This document shows, one piece after another, positions 25,970 through 34,580 of a stretch of 64,000 bases of DNA (position 1 is its first letter; the number at the start of each line of letters is the position of its first letter). Under the pieces are notes generated by a model. It saw only the letters and a program-made list of their open reading frames with translations, searched no databases and was not told the origin of the DNA. Both the position numbers and the translations under genes were made by a program. Source of the DNA: Rhizobium sp. BK399 (GTDB lineage Bacteria > Pseudomonadota > Alphaproteobacteria > Rhizobiales > Rhizobiaceae); the NCBI RefSeq assembly GCF_014194695.1, contig NZ_JACIAH010000005.1, positions 186,001 through 250,000 of the forward strand. The letters are read 5' to 3'.

Positions 25970-26864
25970 GTTTACGCCCTCCGAATTCCAGATAGGCCCA
26001 GGGGATGATGATGATCGCAACGGTGATCAGCATCATGGTCGAGGCGGCGAAGCCCTGCCCCAGATTCTGCGCCTGGAACATGTAGTCGTAGACGTATTTG
26101 GCGGGAACTTCCGACGCGATACCGGGACCGCCCGATGTCTGCGCCACCACGAGGTCGTAGACCTTGACGATGCCGCTCGCGATGATCACGAGCGTCGTGA
26201 TGAACACCGGCCGCATCATCGGAATGACAATGAAGAGATAGGTCTTCCACATCGGGATGCCGTCGACGCGCGCAGCCTTCCAGATGTCTTCGTCGATGCC
26301 GCGCAGACCGGCCAGCATCAGGCACATGACAAGTCCGGTGCCCTGCCAGAGAGCAGCAATCAGGATGCCGTAGATGACGATGCTTGGCGTATAGAGCGGA
26401 TCGAAGGTGAAGCTCGACCAGCCGAGCGCACGGACAACGGACTGGATGCCGAACTCCGGATTGAGCACCCACTGCCAGACGAGGCCCGTCACGATGAACG
26501 AGAGAGCAAAGGGGTACAGAAAGATCGTGCGGAACGTGTTCTCGAACCGGATCTTCTGATCCATCAGGGCCGCGAGCACGAAGCCGATCACAAGGCTGAA
26601 GATAAGGGAGAGAACGCCGTAGACGGCAAGGTTCTCGATGGAAACGATCCAGCGTGGAGCGGCCCAAAGGCGCTTGTACTGATCGAAACCGACGAAGCTC
26701 AACCGCGGAAGGAGCTTCGAATTGGTGAATGAATAGAACACCGTCCACGCCGTGCCGCCGAGAAAAATGACCAGCGCGGTCAGGATCATGGGGATGGATG
26801 CAATCTTCGAATTCAGATTGCGCAGTAGTTGATTTGGCCGGCCTGCTTTCGCTTGACCCGTCAT
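25962..26864 (-). CDS. Sugar ABC transporter permease (MalF-like)
   Basis: A 300-residue CUT1 permease with six hydrophobic segments; the first is SIPMILTALVIFLGGTAWTVFYSFTNS. The EAA loop is DEDIWKAARVDGIPMWKTYLFIVIPMMRP. The start ATG at 26864 (MTGQAKAGRPN) follows GGAGGAATTACA; the longer open frame is rejected. It is separated from the upstream binding-protein gene by about 210 bases containing a stem-loop at 27023-27049, the usual arrangement when the binding protein must be made in excess. It overlaps the second permease gene by 8 bases. Confidence 0.93.
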   Translation of the reverse strand: MTGQAKAGRPNQLLRNLNSKIASIPMILTALVIFLGGTAWTVFYSFTNSKLLPRLSFVGFDQYKRLWAAPRWIVSIENLAVYGVLSLIFSLVIGFVLAALMDQKIRFENTFRTIFLYPFALSFIVTGLVWQWVLNPEFGIQSVVRALGWSSFTFDPLYTPSIVIYGILIAALWQGTGLVMCLMLAGLRGIDEDIWKAARVDGIPMWKTYLFIVIPMMRPVFITTLVIIASGIVKVYDLVVAQTSGGPGIASEVPAKYVYDYMFQAQNLGQGFAASTMMLITVAIIIIPWAYLEFGGRKRA

Positions 26865-27022
26865 TGTAATTCCTCCTGAATCGCAATTCCTCTGTGATCC
26901 AGAGCGGCGAACGTCTGCCGGTCGCCTCCTCTTCTCACTCCCATATCGAGACCGACCGTGTATCAGCACGAGTCAGTCCCGAGCGCTGCTACCACCCGGA
27001 TCACGATGGGAGTTCCGGGCAA

Positions 27023-27049
27023 ATCCGGCCCCGTCGAGCGGAGCCGGAT
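27023..27049 (-). repeat. Stem-loop between binding-protein and permease genes
   Basis: ATCCGGC and GCCGGAT (27023-27029 and 27043-27049) pair, extended by a further CCG/CGG after one mismatch. The hairpin lies 24 bases after the binding-protein stop. It has no T-run; such hairpins commonly stabilise the upstream binding-protein mRNA while limiting readthrough. Confidence 0.7.
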
Positions 27050-27073
27050 CGCAACAGCATCGGAATGCTACGA

Positions 27074-28309
27074 TCAGTCAGCAGAACCGATGATTTCAGC
27101 GAAGCGCTTCTGAGCGGCTTCCGGCGTCATCGACGGATTTGCGAAGAACTCGGAGAAGAGGTCTTCCTTCTGCTTCTGGCTGTCTGCAGAGAGGAGCTGG
27201 TCCGTGCCCTGGATGACATTGCCCTTGGCGAGGATGTCCAGACCCTTCTTCATGCAGTCGTTGGCAGCAGCGAGATCAACGTCGCCGCGAACCGGCAGCG
27301 AGCCCTTCTTCAGGTTGAAGGCAACCTGAGTCTTGGGGTCGAGCAGCGTCTTGGCGAGAACGTCCTGCGCCTTCGACTTGTCAGCGTCCTTGAGCTTCGG
27401 GAAGTAGAACGCGTCGCCGCCAGTGGAGATGATCTCGTTCACGCCGAGGCCCGGAAGGCAGGTGTAGTCGCTACCGGCCTTCTGACCAGCCAACTGGAAC
27501 TCACCCTGCGCCCAGTCGCCCATGATCTGCCCGCCGGCCTTGCCGGTAATGACAAGATTGGTTGCCTGGTTCCAGTCCTGAACGTTGCTGCCCTTCGACA
27601 TCTTGCGAGCGTCGTCGGCAGCCTTGAAGACCTTCGCAATCTCCGGACCGGCAGCCGCTTCGGCATCCTTGTCCTTGAACACCTTCAGGAAGGTGTCCTT
27701 GCCGGCGATCGCCACCATCAGCACGTCGAACGCGCCAGCGGCCTGCCACGGCTGACCACCAACGGCGAGCGGCACGATGCCGGCCTTTTCAAGCGCCGGA
27801 GCCGAGGCGACGAATTCGTCCCAGTTCTTCGGCACTTCGACGCCAGCCTTCTTGAAGGCTGCATTCGAGAGCCACAGCCACTGCCAGGAGTGGATATTGA
27901 CCGGGGCGCAATAGATCTTGCCGTCGATCGTGCAGGAATCGAGCAGGCTCGACGGACGGATGATGTCCTTCCAATGCTCGGCGGTTGCGACGTCGGTCAG
28001 GTCCCGCATCAGGCCAGCCTGGACCAGTTCTTCCGCCTGGCGACCATGGTTGAACTGCGTGGCACCCATCGGGTCGCCGCCGGTGATGCGGCTGATCATG
28101 ATCGGACGTGCGGTACCACCGGAACCGGCGATTGCGCCGTCGACCCACTTGTTGCCGGTCGCATCGAATGCCTTGGCGAGTTCAGCCACGGCAGCAGCTT
28201 CGCCGCCGGACGTCCACCAATGCGTGACTTCAAGATCGGTCGCGTTCGCCGCACCGAGCGGCAGCACGACGGAAGCGGCGAGCGCAGCCGCCATCAAACG
28301 AAAATTCAT
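27074..28309 (-). CDS. Periplasmic sugar-binding protein (CUT1 family)
   Basis: A 411-residue extracellular solute-binding protein (family 1). The signal peptide is MNFRLMAAALAASVVLPLGAANA, giving mature DLEVTHWWTSGGEAAA. The GAIAGSGGTARP and GGDPMGATQFNHGRQAEEL segments, IHSWQWLWLSNAAFKKAG and GDWAQGEFQ fit the glucose/mannose-type or oligosaccharide-binding group. The ligand cannot be read from sequence, but the enzymes downstream (GH2, GH43) suggest a beta-linked mannose- or xylose-containing oligosaccharide. It is first in the operon and divergent from the LacI regulator. Confidence 0.94.
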   Translation of the reverse strand: MNFRLMAAALAASVVLPLGAANATDLEVTHWWTSGGEAAAVAELAKAFDATGNKWVDGAIAGSGGTARPIMISRITGGDPMGATQFNHGRQAEELVQAGLMRDLTDVATAEHWKDIIRPSSLLDSCTIDGKIYCAPVNIHSWQWLWLSNAAFKKAGVEVPKNWDEFVASAPALEKAGIVPLAVGGQPWQAAGAFDVLMVAIAGKDTFLKVFKDKDAEAAAGPEIAKVFKAADDARKMSKGSNVQDWNQATNLVITGKAGGQIMGDWAQGEFQLAGQKAGSDYTCLPGLGVNEIISTGGDAFYFPKLKDADKSKAQDVLAKTLLDPKTQVAFNLKKGSLPVRGDVDLAAANDCMKKGLDILAKGNVIQGTDQLLSADSQKQKEDLFSEFFANPSMTPEAAQKRFAEIIGSAD

Positions 28310-28766
28310 GAGTTCTCCTCCCTCACTGAAACGTTGCCGGAAAAACTTAGTTCAATCGATATTTGGGTGCAACAGCCATACGCGAAATTTTTCCCGTTGC
28401 CGGCCATTTGCTACCATTGCCTGTCAAACTGCCTCGTATTTCGACAGTGTGCTACAGGGACAGGTGGCGAATCTCGCGCTTGCACAATTCGCGTATTTAT
28501 ATGATTTTTATATATATTTATGAATCGTCTTAAGATCCTTGCGCTCACCCGCGCTCGCACCTGCAAAAAATCCGGGCAAAAATCCTAGTTTCAACCAATG
28601 AGAGTACACGTCGCGCGTTTCTGAAAAAAGACACTCGACATTTGAACTGTATCGTTACAGATTTTGCTTCTTCAGAGGGGAGGAGCAGCTTTTGCGCTCA
28701 TTGTGCTTACAGCGCTTCGAAAAGACACTATAAGCGGACCAAAATCGCGCAGGACGGCCTAGAGGG
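28310..28766. promoter_or_regulatory. Divergent regulatory region of the carbohydrate locus
   Basis: A 457-base gene-free region, clearly AT-richer than its neighbours (notably 28490-28520, runs of TTTATATATATT), between the binding-protein gene and the lacI-type gene. An inverted repeat CTGTATCGTTACAG at 28647-28660 and a 10-base direct repeat AAAAGACACT at 28626-28635 and 28720-28729 are candidate operator elements for the LacI-type repressor. No small gene is convincing. Promoters could not be placed precisely. Confidence 0.55.
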
Positions 28767-29807
28767 ATGGAAAATAAAGCAAATTTTGCAGGGGCGGCGT
28801 CCGAGGCAACTCGAGAACGACCGACACTCAAGACGATTGCCTTCATGACGGGCCTTGGCGTCACGACCGTGTCGCGGGCGCTCAAGGATGCTCCTGATAT
28901 CGGCGCGGAGACCAAGGAGCGCGTTCGTATGGTCGCCCGCCAACTCGGCTACCAGCCGAACAGGGCGGGCGTGCGCCTGCGAACCGGCAAGACCAATGTC
29001 ATTGCGCTGGTCCTCAGCATCGATGAAGAAATCATGGGCTTCAGCAGCCAGATGGTGTTCGGCATCTCGGAAGTGCTGACCGGCACGCCGTATCACATCG
29101 TCGTTACGCCGCACTCCCACAGCAAGGATCCGATGCTGCCGGTGCGCTACATCCTGGAAACGGGGTCCGCCGACGGGGTCATCATCTCGCGCATCGAGCC
29201 CGACGATCCGCGCGTCCGCCTGCTCGCCGAGCACAACATGCCGTTTGCGACGCATGGGCGCACCGATGCCGGCCTCACCCATCCCTTTCACGACTTCGAC
29301 AACGAGGCGTTTGCTCATCAGGCGGTTGAAAAGCTCGTCGGCAGGGGCCGCAAGCGCATTGCGCTCCTTCAACCGCCGAGCAAGCTGACCTACTACACAC
29401 ATACCCGCATCGGCTTTCAGACCGGACTGCACGACTACGGGGCCGAGGAAGTACCGCTGCGCGTCACGATCGATAACCCGCTGGAGGAAATCCGCAACGC
29501 CGTCGAGGCGATGATGCGCGCGCCCAATGCGCCGGACGGAATCGTCTGCTCGGCCGGAAGCGCTGCCATCGCCGTCAACGCCGGCATTGAAGCCGCCGGC
29601 AAGCGGCTTGGCGTGGACGTGGATATGGTCTCAAAGGAATCGGCGCCGATCCTCAACTGGATCCGCCCGGAGATCATCACCGCCTATGAGGATGTTCGCC
29701 ATGCCGGTCGGGAGATGGCGAAGGCTGTCATCGCGCGCATTGACGGGATTGAGCCAGAACTGCTGCAAAGTATCAGCCAGCCGGTCTGGTCGCGAGAGGG
29801 CAAATAG
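28767..29807 (+). CDS. LacI-family transcriptional regulator of the sugar operon
   Basis: A 346-residue LacI/PurR-type repressor. The helix-turn-helix is at about residues 19-45 ([21 protein letters not shown]) with the hinge helix around [15 protein letters not shown], followed by a periplasmic-binding-protein-like effector domain (about 75-335, [45 protein letters not shown]). A 19-residue extension precedes the HTH. It is divergent from the binding-protein gene across the 457-base region, so it most likely represses or controls the locus in response to a sugar or its breakdown product. Confidence 0.92.
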   Translation: MENKANFAGAASEATRERPTLKTIAFMTGLGVTTVSRALKDAPDIGAETKERVRMVARQLGYQPNRAGVRLRTGKTNVIALVLSIDEEIMGFSSQMVFGISEVLTGTPYHIVVTPHSHSKDPMLPVRYILETGSADGVIISRIEPDDPRVRLLAEHNMPFATHGRTDAGLTHPFHDFDNEAFAHQAVEKLVGRGRKRIALLQPPSKLTYYTHTRIGFQTGLHDYGAEEVPLRVTIDNPLEEIRNAVEAMMRAPNAPDGIVCSAGSAAIAVNAGIEAAGKRLGVDVDMVSKESAPILNWIRPEIITAYEDVRHAGREMAKAVIARIDGIEPELLQSISQPVWSREGK

Positions 29808-29875
29808 CTCATCGTCAAGGCAACGCTATCTGCTGGCGCTAGAATACGAGCAATCACGGTGGAGATTCACTGGAC

Positions 29876-30433
29876 ATGACCACGGCACTGCTGATCATTG
29901 ACGTTCAAAACGCCATTCTTGCGGGAAAGAGCAGTCCCGACCGTCAACCCATCATCGATGCAGCGCTGAACGAAACCGTTTCACGCCTGCAGTCGTTGCG
30001 TGCCGAAGCCCACCGAGTCGGCGCACCCGTTGTCCTCGTGCAGCACGACGGCGATCCCGGCCATCGGCTGGCTGTCGGCACTGACGGCTGGGCGATCCGA
30101 CCAGAACTTTCGCCAGTCAATGGCGACATGGTTGTTCACAAGAAGAGCTCGGACTCGTTTTTCGAAACGGATCTCGCCGACAGGTTGGCAGAGCGAAACG
30201 TCACGCATCTCATCGTCGGCGGCTGCATGACCCAGTTCTGCGTGGACACGACGGTCAGGCGTGCGGTGTCGCTGGGCTACAATGTCACGCTTGTTGCCGA
30301 TGGGCACACGACAGCCGACTCGGACACGCTGAACTTCGCCGACATCGTCGCGCACCATAACGAAACCCTAGACGATTTCGATGCTGGCAGCGCCCGTATC
30401 CTGGTTCGTCCGATCGAGGACATCCGCTTCTGA
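29876..30433 (+). CDS. Isochorismatase-like cysteine hydrolase
   Basis: A 185-residue alpha/beta hydrolase of the isochorismatase/nicotinamidase superfamily. The catalytic triad is intact: Asp9 (LLIIDVQNA), Lys90 (VVHKKSSDSFF) and Cys122 (GGCMTQFCVDTTVRRA), with the cis-peptide preceding the Cys region. It probably hydrolyses an amide or imide; no partner gene narrows the substrate. ATG 29876 follows GGTGGAGA. It lies 68 bases behind the lacI-type gene on the same strand, so partial co-transcription is possible, and converges on gnd across a strong stem-loop. Confidence 0.88.
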   Translation: MTTALLIIDVQNAILAGKSSPDRQPIIDAALNETVSRLQSLRAEAHRVGAPVVLVQHDGDPGHRLAVGTDGWAIRPELSPVNGDMVVHKKSSDSFFETDLADRLAERNVTHLIVGGCMTQFCVDTTVRRAVSLGYNVTLVADGHTTADSDTLNFADIVAHHNETLDDFDAGSARILVRPIEDIRF

Positions 30434-30438
30434 TGCGA

Positions 30439-30466
30439 TTGCCAGCCGGGCGATCCCGGCTGGCAA
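30439..30466. terminator. Bidirectional stem-loop between isochorismatase-like gene and gnd
   Basis: A perfect 12-bp inverted repeat (30439-30450 and 30455-30466, 4-nt loop CGAT) fills the space between two convergent stop codons (30433 and 30479). It is a likely shared terminator, although neither flank has a long T-run. Confidence 0.75.
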
Positions 30467-30478
30467 CTCTCAGCAAAC

Positions 30479-31909
30479 TTAGAATGTGGCCGCACCACTG
30501 CCCCATGGGCCGTGGTGGAAGTCCTTGCCGTCGAGGCGGTCGAAGCCATGGGCGCCGAAGAAGTCGCGCTGTGCCTGGATCAGGTTGGCGGTGCCGCGGC
30601 CCTGGCGATAGGCATCGAAGTAGGTCAAAGCCGAGGTCAGCGCCGGAACCGGCAGCCCAGCCTGCAGAGCAGCACCGACCACACGCCGCAGGGCCGGCAG
30701 CGATTCCTTCACCATCTCGGAGAAGGCCGGCGTCACGATCAGGTTGGCCGCATCCGGAGCCTTGGTGAAGGCCGAGGTGATCTCGTCGAGGAACTGCGAG
30801 CGGATGATGCAGCCGGCACGCCAGATCTTGGCGATGACAGGCATCGGCAGCGACCAGTTGAACTCGCGCGAGGCTTCCGCCATCACCGCAAAGCCCTGCG
30901 CGTAGGCACCGATCTTGGCGGCGAAAAGCGCCAATTCGAGATCCTTGTCGAGGTCCGGACCGTAGGCGATCGGGAACTTGTATTCCGGCTTGCCGAAGAT
31001 CTTCTCGGCCGCCTCGCGCTCGGTCTTCATCGATGACAGGCTGCGAGCGGCGACAGCCGCTTCGATTGCGGTGGCCGGGATGCCCATATTCTGGGCTTCG
31101 ATGGCCGACCATTTGCCGGTACCCTTCTGACCCGCCTTGTCGAGGATCATGTCGACCATCGGGCCGCCGGAGACCGGATCGCTGGCGGCCAGCACCTTCT
31201 CGGAGATCTCGATCAGGTAGGAGTTCAGGCGACCCTTGTTCCATTCGCCGAAGATACCACTGATGTCCTTGGCGCTCTTGCCAAGCCCGTCGCGCAGGAT
31301 GCCGTAGATTTCAGCGATCATCTGCATATCGGCATATTCGATGCCGTTGTGGATCGTCTTGACGAAGTGGCCGGCACCGTCATTGCCGAGCCAGGCGACG
31401 CACGGATCATCATTGTACTTGGCGGCAATCGAGGTCAGCACCTTCTCGACGCGCTTCCAGGAGTCTTCGGTGCCGCCGACCATGATTGAAGGACCATGAC
31501 GCGCACCTTCCTCGCCACCCGAGACGCCCATGCCAATGAAGGTCAGGTCGGTGTTCTTCAGGCGATCGAAACGGGCGATCGTGTCGCGGAAATTGGCGTT
31601 GCCGGCATCGATCATGATGTCGCCCTTGGTAAGGTGCGGCCGCAGCGCCTCCATCTGCTGGTCGACGGCCTCGCCGGCCTTGATCATGATGATGATCGGG
31701 CGTGGCGGGCGGATCGCCTCGACGAACTCTTCGATCGTCTTGCAGGGAATGATCTGCTTCTTCAGATCGCCGGCGCTTTCGTAGAACTCATCCGTTTTCT
31801 CAGGAGTACGGTTGAAAACAGCAATCTTGTTGCCTTTTTCCGCAATGTTGAGCGCCAGGTTGGAACCCATGACGGCAAGGCCGATCAGCCCGATTTCTGC
31901 CTTTTCCAC
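30479..31909 (-). CDS. gnd: 6-phosphogluconate dehydrogenase, decarboxylating
   Basis: A 476-residue enzyme of the oxidative pentose phosphate pathway, converting 6-phosphogluconate and NADP+ to ribulose 5-phosphate and CO2. The Rossmann motif is GLIGLAVMGSNLALN, the phosphate-binding region VFNRTPEK, the substrate signature FIGMGVSGGEEGARHGPSIM, the catalytic Lys and Glu are in GHFVKTIHNGIEYADMQMI, and the C-terminal tail FDRLDGKDFHHGPW is typical. The start is GTG at 31909 (VEKAEIGLIG), 6 bases after GGAGG, giving exactly the usual long-form length. It is monocistronic and divergent from the AraC gene. Confidence 0.97.
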   Translation of the reverse strand: MEKAEIGLIGLAVMGSNLALNIAEKGNKIAVFNRTPEKTDEFYESAGDLKKQIIPCKTIEEFVEAIRPPRPIIIMIKAGEAVDQQMEALRPHLTKGDIMIDAGNANFRDTIARFDRLKNTDLTFIGMGVSGGEEGARHGPSIMVGGTEDSWKRVEKVLTSIAAKYNDDPCVAWLGNDGAGHFVKTIHNGIEYADMQMIAEIYGILRDGLGKSAKDISGIFGEWNKGRLNSYLIEISEKVLAASDPVSGGPMVDMILDKAGQKGTGKWSAIEAQNMGIPATAIEAAVAARSLSSMKTEREAAEKIFGKPEYKFPIAYGPDLDKDLELALFAAKIGAYAQGFAVMAEASREFNWSLPMPVIAKIWRAGCIIRSQFLDEITSAFTKAPDAANLIVTPAFSEMVKESLPALRRVVGAALQAGLPVPALTSALTYFDAYRQGRGTANLIQAQRDFFGAHGFDRLDGKDFHHGPWGSGAATF

Positions 31910-32055
31910 GATACACCTCCGATGAGTCAATTTGGACCGGTGTTGTGGCACTCTCTGGCTCAAACGGCAAGTTCGATTCGCCTTCGAATTGGCCTCGTAT
32001 TGCCGGCATTCCAAACTAAGCCATATTCCCTCGTAGCATCACAGGAATGGGAACG

Positions 32056-32844
32056 ATGAGCCGCACAGCAGCACAGGAGGCCGCCGTTTTGGCGTCACGC
32101 GCCGGTTGGTATAGGGAGTATGCGCCGACGCCCGTGCTTGCAGCTCATTTTCACTGCCTGTGGTCACACGATATCCACGACGGCCCCGAGCACAGGATTG
32201 CCATTGTGCCGGACGGCTACTGCGACATCGTCTGGATGGGTGGCAGACTTGTGGTCGCGGGGCCTGACCGGAGTAGTGCCTTCCCATCGATTGCCGGCGG
32301 AGAAAGGATCGTGGGGGCTCGGTTCGCCCCGGGCGCAGCCGCCGACTGGCTCCGGGTGCCACTCTGCGAGATTGTCGGCCAATCCATTCCTCTGGAGAAT
32401 TTTTGGGGCGCAGCGGCGCTACGATTGAATGAACGGCTGGGAGGCTGTGCGGAACCGTACGAACGCCTGCTGCAGTTGAAGACCGCACTTGAGCAGGCGG
32501 CCACCAGACATACGGCACCAGCCAGTGACATGGCATCGGTATTTACGCGAGCGAGCGACCTGTCACAATCAGGGAGCCTCGCCGATGCGATGCTCGACGA
32601 ACTCTCGATCGGCGCCCGCCAGCTTCGCCGGCGCTGCCATACCCATTTCGGCTATGGGCCGAAAATGCTCGCTCGAATTCGCCGCTTTCAGGGAATGCTC
32701 GGTCTATGTCGAAGTCCGAAGGCCCTCCCACTCGCGGAACTGGCCGCAGCGGCTGGCTATGCGGATCAGGCTCACATGACCCGCGATGCGCGCGAAATTT
32801 CGACACTGACGCCAATGCAGCTCCAGCAGCAATTGGCCGGTTGA
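32056..32844 (+). CDS. AraC-family transcriptional regulator
   Basis: A 262-residue regulator with an N-terminal domain (about 15-140) of the type often called DUF6597 (REYAPTPVLAAHFHCLWSHDI, RIAIVPDGYCDIVWM, GARFAPGAAADWLRVP). The C-terminal AraC-type DNA-binding domain (about 175-258) carries LDELSIGARQLRRRCHTHFGYGPKMLARIRRFQ and the second HTH ADQAHMTRDAREI. AGGA lies 9 bases before this ATG; an upstream ATG at 32047 adds three residues but directly abuts the site. It precedes the SRPBCC and VOC genes on the same strand and may control them. Confidence 0.85.
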   Translation: MSRTAAQEAAVLASRAGWYREYAPTPVLAAHFHCLWSHDIHDGPEHRIAIVPDGYCDIVWMGGRLVVAGPDRSSAFPSIAGGERIVGARFAPGAAADWLRVPLCEIVGQSIPLENFWGAAALRLNERLGGCAEPYERLLQLKTALEQAATRHTAPASDMASVFTRASDLSQSGSLADAMLDELSIGARQLRRRCHTHFGYGPKMLARIRRFQGMLGLCRSPKALPLAELAAAAGYADQAHMTRDAREISTLTPMQLQQQLAG

Positions 32845-32913
32845 ACGTCCGTTTTCTTCAATACGAAAACGGACATTCTGCTATTTCCATTTAGAACCAC
32901 GCAGGAAAGCGCC

Positions 32914-33312
32914 ATGTCTACGATGACCGCAAAGATCGTCCACCGCTCCATCGACCGGAACTGGCGTGATGTCTATGCCTTCGCCGCGGCCCCTGAAAAC
33001 ATGCCGCTGTGGGCGTCGGGCTTGGCGTCCGGGCTCGAACTCAGTGGAGATGACTGGATTGCGACCGGCACACTCGGTGCAGTCAACGTCAGTTTCGTCC
33101 CGCACAACGAGTTCGGCGTCATCGATCATACCGTGACGATCGAGAGCGGCTTGCGGGTCTACAACGCGCTCCGCATCGTGCCGAATGGCGACGGCTGCGA
33201 GATCATGTTCACGTTGTTACGCATCCCTGGCATGACCGATGAGCAGTTCGAGGCCGATGCCGCCCATATCGCGAAAGATCTGGCGGCACTGAAGGCATTG
33301 ATGGAAGCATAG
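32914..33312 (+). CDS. SRPBCC/polyketide-cyclase-type protein
   Basis: A 132-residue helix-grip protein (IDRNWRDVYAFAAAPENMPLWASGL at the N-terminus, and a long C-terminal helix DEQFEADAAHIAKDLAALKALMEA). Such proteins bind lipophilic ligands; no catalytic residues can be assigned. It follows the AraC-type gene by about 70 bases and is followed after 9 bases by the VOC gene, so the last two are surely one operon. GAAAGCGCC precedes the ATG, a weak ribosome-binding site. Confidence 0.82.
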   Translation: MSTMTAKIVHRSIDRNWRDVYAFAAAPENMPLWASGLASGLELSGDDWIATGTLGAVNVSFVPHNEFGVIDHTVTIESGLRVYNALRIVPNGDGCEIMFTLLRIPGMTDEQFEADAAHIAKDLAALKALMEA

Positions 33313-33321
33313 GGGGAAATC

Positions 33322-33675
33322 ATGGCCACACCAACGGACAACCGACGCATCGATTACGTCGAATTCAATGTCAACAACATCGAGGCTTCGAAAGCGTTCT
33401 ACGGCAAGGCTTTCGGCTGGTCCTTTACCGACTACGGCTCGGAATACTGCGAATTCGATGATGGACGGCTCAAAGGCGGCTTTACGACATTGGGCACTCC
33501 GCGGCCCGGTGGAGCTCTCATCGTCCTCTATGCTGACGATCTTGAAGCCGCCCTTTCAAGTGTGGAAAGCGCCGGCGGAACCATAGTGAAGCCGATCACC
33601 GGATTCCCCGGCGGACGCCGGTTTCACTTCAGTGATCCGGATGGGTATGAACTCGCCGTCTGGACGAAGAGCTGA
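33322..33675 (+). CDS. VOC (glyoxalase/bleomycin-resistance fold) protein
   Basis: A 117-residue vicinal-oxygen-chelate protein with one complete beta-alpha-beta-beta-beta pair. It has VEFNVNNIEASKAFYGKAFGWSF at the start and RRFHFSDPDGYELAVW at the end, the latter carrying the usual Glu metal ligand. The short length is typical of dimeric VOC proteins near AraC regulators. Function (lyase, dioxygenase or binding protein) is open. It starts 9 bases after the SRPBCC stop with GGGGAAATC ahead; its stop abuts the stop of the convergent PAS gene. Confidence 0.85.
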   Translation: MATPTDNRRIDYVEFNVNNIEASKAFYGKAFGWSFTDYGSEYCEFDDGRLKGGFTTLGTPRPGGALIVLYADDLEAALSSVESAGGTIVKPITGFPGGRRFHFSDPDGYELAVWTKS

Positions 33676-34509
33676 TCACGCCGCGACGGTGGACGCTGTC
33701 GCTCCAGCGTGCTGTAGAACGATCAGAGCTCCAATGACGCTTCCCGACGAATCGCGAAGCGGTGACATACGGCAACGAACAGTCCTCATGGTGGCGCCGT
33801 CGCGACGCTCGTACGCATAATCGCTGCCACGTCCGGCGAAACATTCGTCGAGCTTCGCCTTCGGCCCCTCGTAGAAGCGCTTTTCGCCGATGAACTCGAT
33901 CAGATGACGCCCAATCATGTCGATCGGCTTCCGGCCGAGATATGCCGAGTTCACGGTGTTGGAATAGAGGTAGCGATAGTCTCGCGTCAGCACGGCGACG
34001 CGGTCCGGCATTGCATCGAGGATTGCAGCGTTCAAGAAGTTGCCGTTGTCGACATTCGGCGTAAATGCGAAGGGATCGGCGACAGGCAGCCGTTCCACCG
34101 GAGGCATCCGCCACCGCGGCGTCGCACTACCGAAATACTTGTCCATCAAGGACGAGAGCAATCCGACATAGCCGCGCACGGACTCGCTGTCTTCGGCATA
34201 CTGCTCGATAAGGCAGCCAACAAATTCGAGCTGCATGTGAACTTCGAGAACTGTAGTTGCGGGATGCGCAAGGATCGCATCGACAAGTGGCTCGACCGAG
34301 CAATCGAGTACGCTTACGCGCAGATCATCCCCCGCAGCGATGGCCGCGTCGATTTGCGCACAACACAACGAAAACGCCCGAAAAAGTCCCAGCAAGACGC
34401 CTCCAAATACATCCTCTAAAAGAATGCCACCGAGATCGGCCGAGCTTTGCATCACGCAAGTTGAAGCCGCCGGTGTCCGGCCACTCGCCTTGATGGAAAT
34501 TGGTAACAT
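33676..34509 (-). CDS. PAS-domain protein, possible sensor
   Basis: A 277-residue soluble protein. Residues about 155-270 look like a PAS domain (AAILDAMPDRVAVLTRDYRYLYSNTVNSAYLGRKPIDMIGRHLIEFIG, then RTVRCRMSPLRDSSGSVIGALIVLQHAG, ending in the characteristic beta strands). The first about 150 residues are helical (GILLEDVFGGVLLGLFRAFSLCCAQIDAAIAAGDD), with no DNA-binding, kinase or GGDEF domain. It may signal by protein-protein contact or be a ligand sensor. The start is uncertain: ATG 34509 has only GAACGAG before it and the alternative ATG 34452 has no site. It lies upstream of nothing on its strand and is convergent with the VOC gene. Confidence 0.65.
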   Translation of the reverse strand: MLPISIKASGRTPAASTCVMQSSADLGGILLEDVFGGVLLGLFRAFSLCCAQIDAAIAAGDDLRVSVLDCSVEPLVDAILAHPATTVLEVHMQLEFVGCLIEQYAEDSESVRGYVGLLSSLMDKYFGSATPRWRMPPVERLPVADPFAFTPNVDNGNFLNAAILDAMPDRVAVLTRDYRYLYSNTVNSAYLGRKPIDMIGRHLIEFIGEKRFYEGPKAKLDECFAGRGSDYAYERRDGATMRTVRCRMSPLRDSSGSVIGALIVLQHAGATASTVAA

Positions 34510-34580
34510 GACGCTCGTTCACATTCAATGAACGCATATCACTGTTTTTCAATGACAAGATGTAGGGATCGCCAGAGCGT

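Noticed and set aside
25869-26732. A 287-codon plus frame over the sugar permease genes.
   Set aside because: Antisense to two overlapping CUT1 permeases with clear membrane segments and EAA loops.
26894-28504. A 536-codon plus frame over the binding-protein gene and its upstream region.
   Set aside because: It is antisense to a clear solute-binding protein with signal peptide. The composition is low-quality and no motifs are present.
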